Source: Pirellulales bacterium (GTDB lineage: Bacteria; Planctomycetota; Planctomycetia; Pirellulales; UBA1268). Taken from it: a stretch of DNA of 44,375 nt. The stretch covers positions 1 through 44,375 of the forward strand of contig JADHNY010000022.1 in NCBI GenBank assembly GCA_016779265.1. Direction: 5' to 3'. Made by a program: the position numbers and the translations under genes. Below the pieces are notes generated by a model. It saw only the letters and a list, made by a program, of their open reading frames with translations, was not told the DNA's origin and did not search any database. Shown piece after piece: positions 43,755 through 44,375 of this stretch (within the stretch, counting starts at the first letter, position 1; the number at the start of each line of letters is the position of its first letter).

Positions 43755-44375
43755 ATGACCACGCCGGCGATTCGGACGAGCGAGCGATGCTGCGAGGTGG
43801 CCTGGTTTGCGGCGCTATGCAGCGACGACTACGAGTTTCTCGGTGTGCCGGATGGGCGGCTGCGGTCGAGCTATGCCCACTGCGGTGAGATCACGAAGCG
43901 GGCCGATGCCGCGGGCTACCAAAACATCCTGCTGCCGTCGGGCTGGATCGCCGGCCAAGACGCCCTCGCCTTTGCCGGGCTTGTGGGTCCGCAGACGGAG
44001 CAGATGAACCTGCTGGTGGCCCTGCGAATGGGAGAGGTCTGGCCGCCGATGCTCGCGAGAGCGATCAGCACCGTGGACCATGCCCTCGAAGGCCGGCTCT
44101 GCCTGAACATCATCTCGTCGAACATGCCGGGGATTAGCGAGTCCAACGAGGTTCGCTACCAGCGGGCGAGCGAGATCATCCAGATCCTGCAGGGACTCTG
44201 GGCTGCTGACGGGCCGTTTGCCTGGGAGGGCGAGTTTTACAACTTCACACTGCCGACGGCCGAGCCTGCGAAGTGTTATCAGCAAAACGGCGGTCCGCTG
44301 CTCTACTTTGGTGGCATCTCACCGGCCGCACAAGATCTCTGCGCAAAACACTGTGACGTGTTTTTGATGTGGCCG
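43755..44375 (+). CDS. LLM-class FMN-dependent monooxygenase, partial (C-terminus beyond right edge)
   Basis: The ATG at 43755 opens 207 uninterrupted codons to the window end. GAGGGGGAG just before it is a strong ribosome binding site. The product has the luciferase-like barrel start ([17 protein letters not shown]), then [39 protein letters not shown] and [11 protein letters not shown], followed by [16 protein letters not shown] and [10 protein letters not shown]. These match the SsuD/alkanesulfonate monooxygenase group, which uses FMNH2 and O2 to desulfonate alkanesulfonates. Homologues also act on other substrates, so the sulfonate role is inference. It is divergent from the esterase-like gene with 151 bases between; a hairpin GGGGC/GCCCC (43694-43709) lies in that gap. 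Confidence 0.9.
   Translation, partial: MTTPAIRTSERCCEVAWFAALCSDDYEFLGVPDGRLRSSYAHCGEITKRADAAGYQNILLPSGWIAGQDALAFAGLVGPQTEQMNLLVALRMGEVWPPMLARAISTVDHALEGRLCLNIISSNMPGISESNEVRYQRASEIIQILQGLWAADGPFAWEGEFYNFTLPTAEPAKCYQQNGGPLLYFGGISPAAQDLCAKHCDVFLMWP

Overview
The window looks like chromosomal DNA of a planctomycete, probably of the Pirellula/Rhodopirellula kind. The evidence is lineage-typical gene content: a PVC-type cytochrome c/HEAT dehydrogenase, Cys-type sulfatases beside a genuine formylglycine-generating enzyme (FGE), a CehA/McbA-like secreted metallohydrolase, several HEAT-repeat proteins, a UbiD-family decarboxylase, a Tat-exported NHL protein, a large exported alpha/beta hydrolase, and a transmembrane protein with an anti-sigma-like N-terminus and a FecR-like region. 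The DNA is GC-rich and many genes lack a clear Shine-Dalgarno. I see no insertion sequence, prophage, integrase, CRISPR array or rRNA. One tRNA, Arg(CCG), is present.

Layout. 1-5300 (minus): prephenate dehydrogenase-like gene, purL and purQ (purL overlaps the upstream gene), then a lipoprotein cut by the window edge. 5310-10588: a HEAT protein, a polytopic membrane protein, an SLC13-type transporter with two TrkA-C domains, and a beta-carbonic anhydrase. 10607-15709: a sulfatase locus with FGE, an HDAC-superfamily deacetylase, and two sulfatases. 15929-21322: tRNA-Arg, a GT2-like protein without its DxD motif, a small unknown protein, a lipoate ligase-like protein, a HEAT membrane protein, an AroE homologue with altered catalytic residues, and a TPR protein.

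21714-29582 (plus): anti-sigma/FecR-like membrane protein, hpf, ptsN-like EIIA, ptsH, ptsI, rng (RNase E/G) and rplU. This places a complete permease-free regulatory phosphorelay between the ribosome hibernation factor and the main RNA-decay endonuclease. It is the most interesting system-level arrangement here. The leaders of ptsI and rng each hold two strong hairpins.

29644-34631: UbiD decarboxylase (minus), then a Tat-exported NHL protein, rarA and dtd on plus. 34712-43603 (minus): a tight run of esterase-like hydrolase, PVC-type haem dehydrogenase, CehA-like protein and DMT permease, separated by 57, 12 and 27 bases and probably one transcript for extracytoplasmic catabolism. 43755-end: an FMN-dependent luciferase-like monooxygenase cut by the right edge.

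Convergent gene pairs are generally joined by short GC-rich hairpins, several of which overlap a stop codon; these are candidate bidirectional terminators. All functional calls rest on motif recognition by eye; no database search was run.
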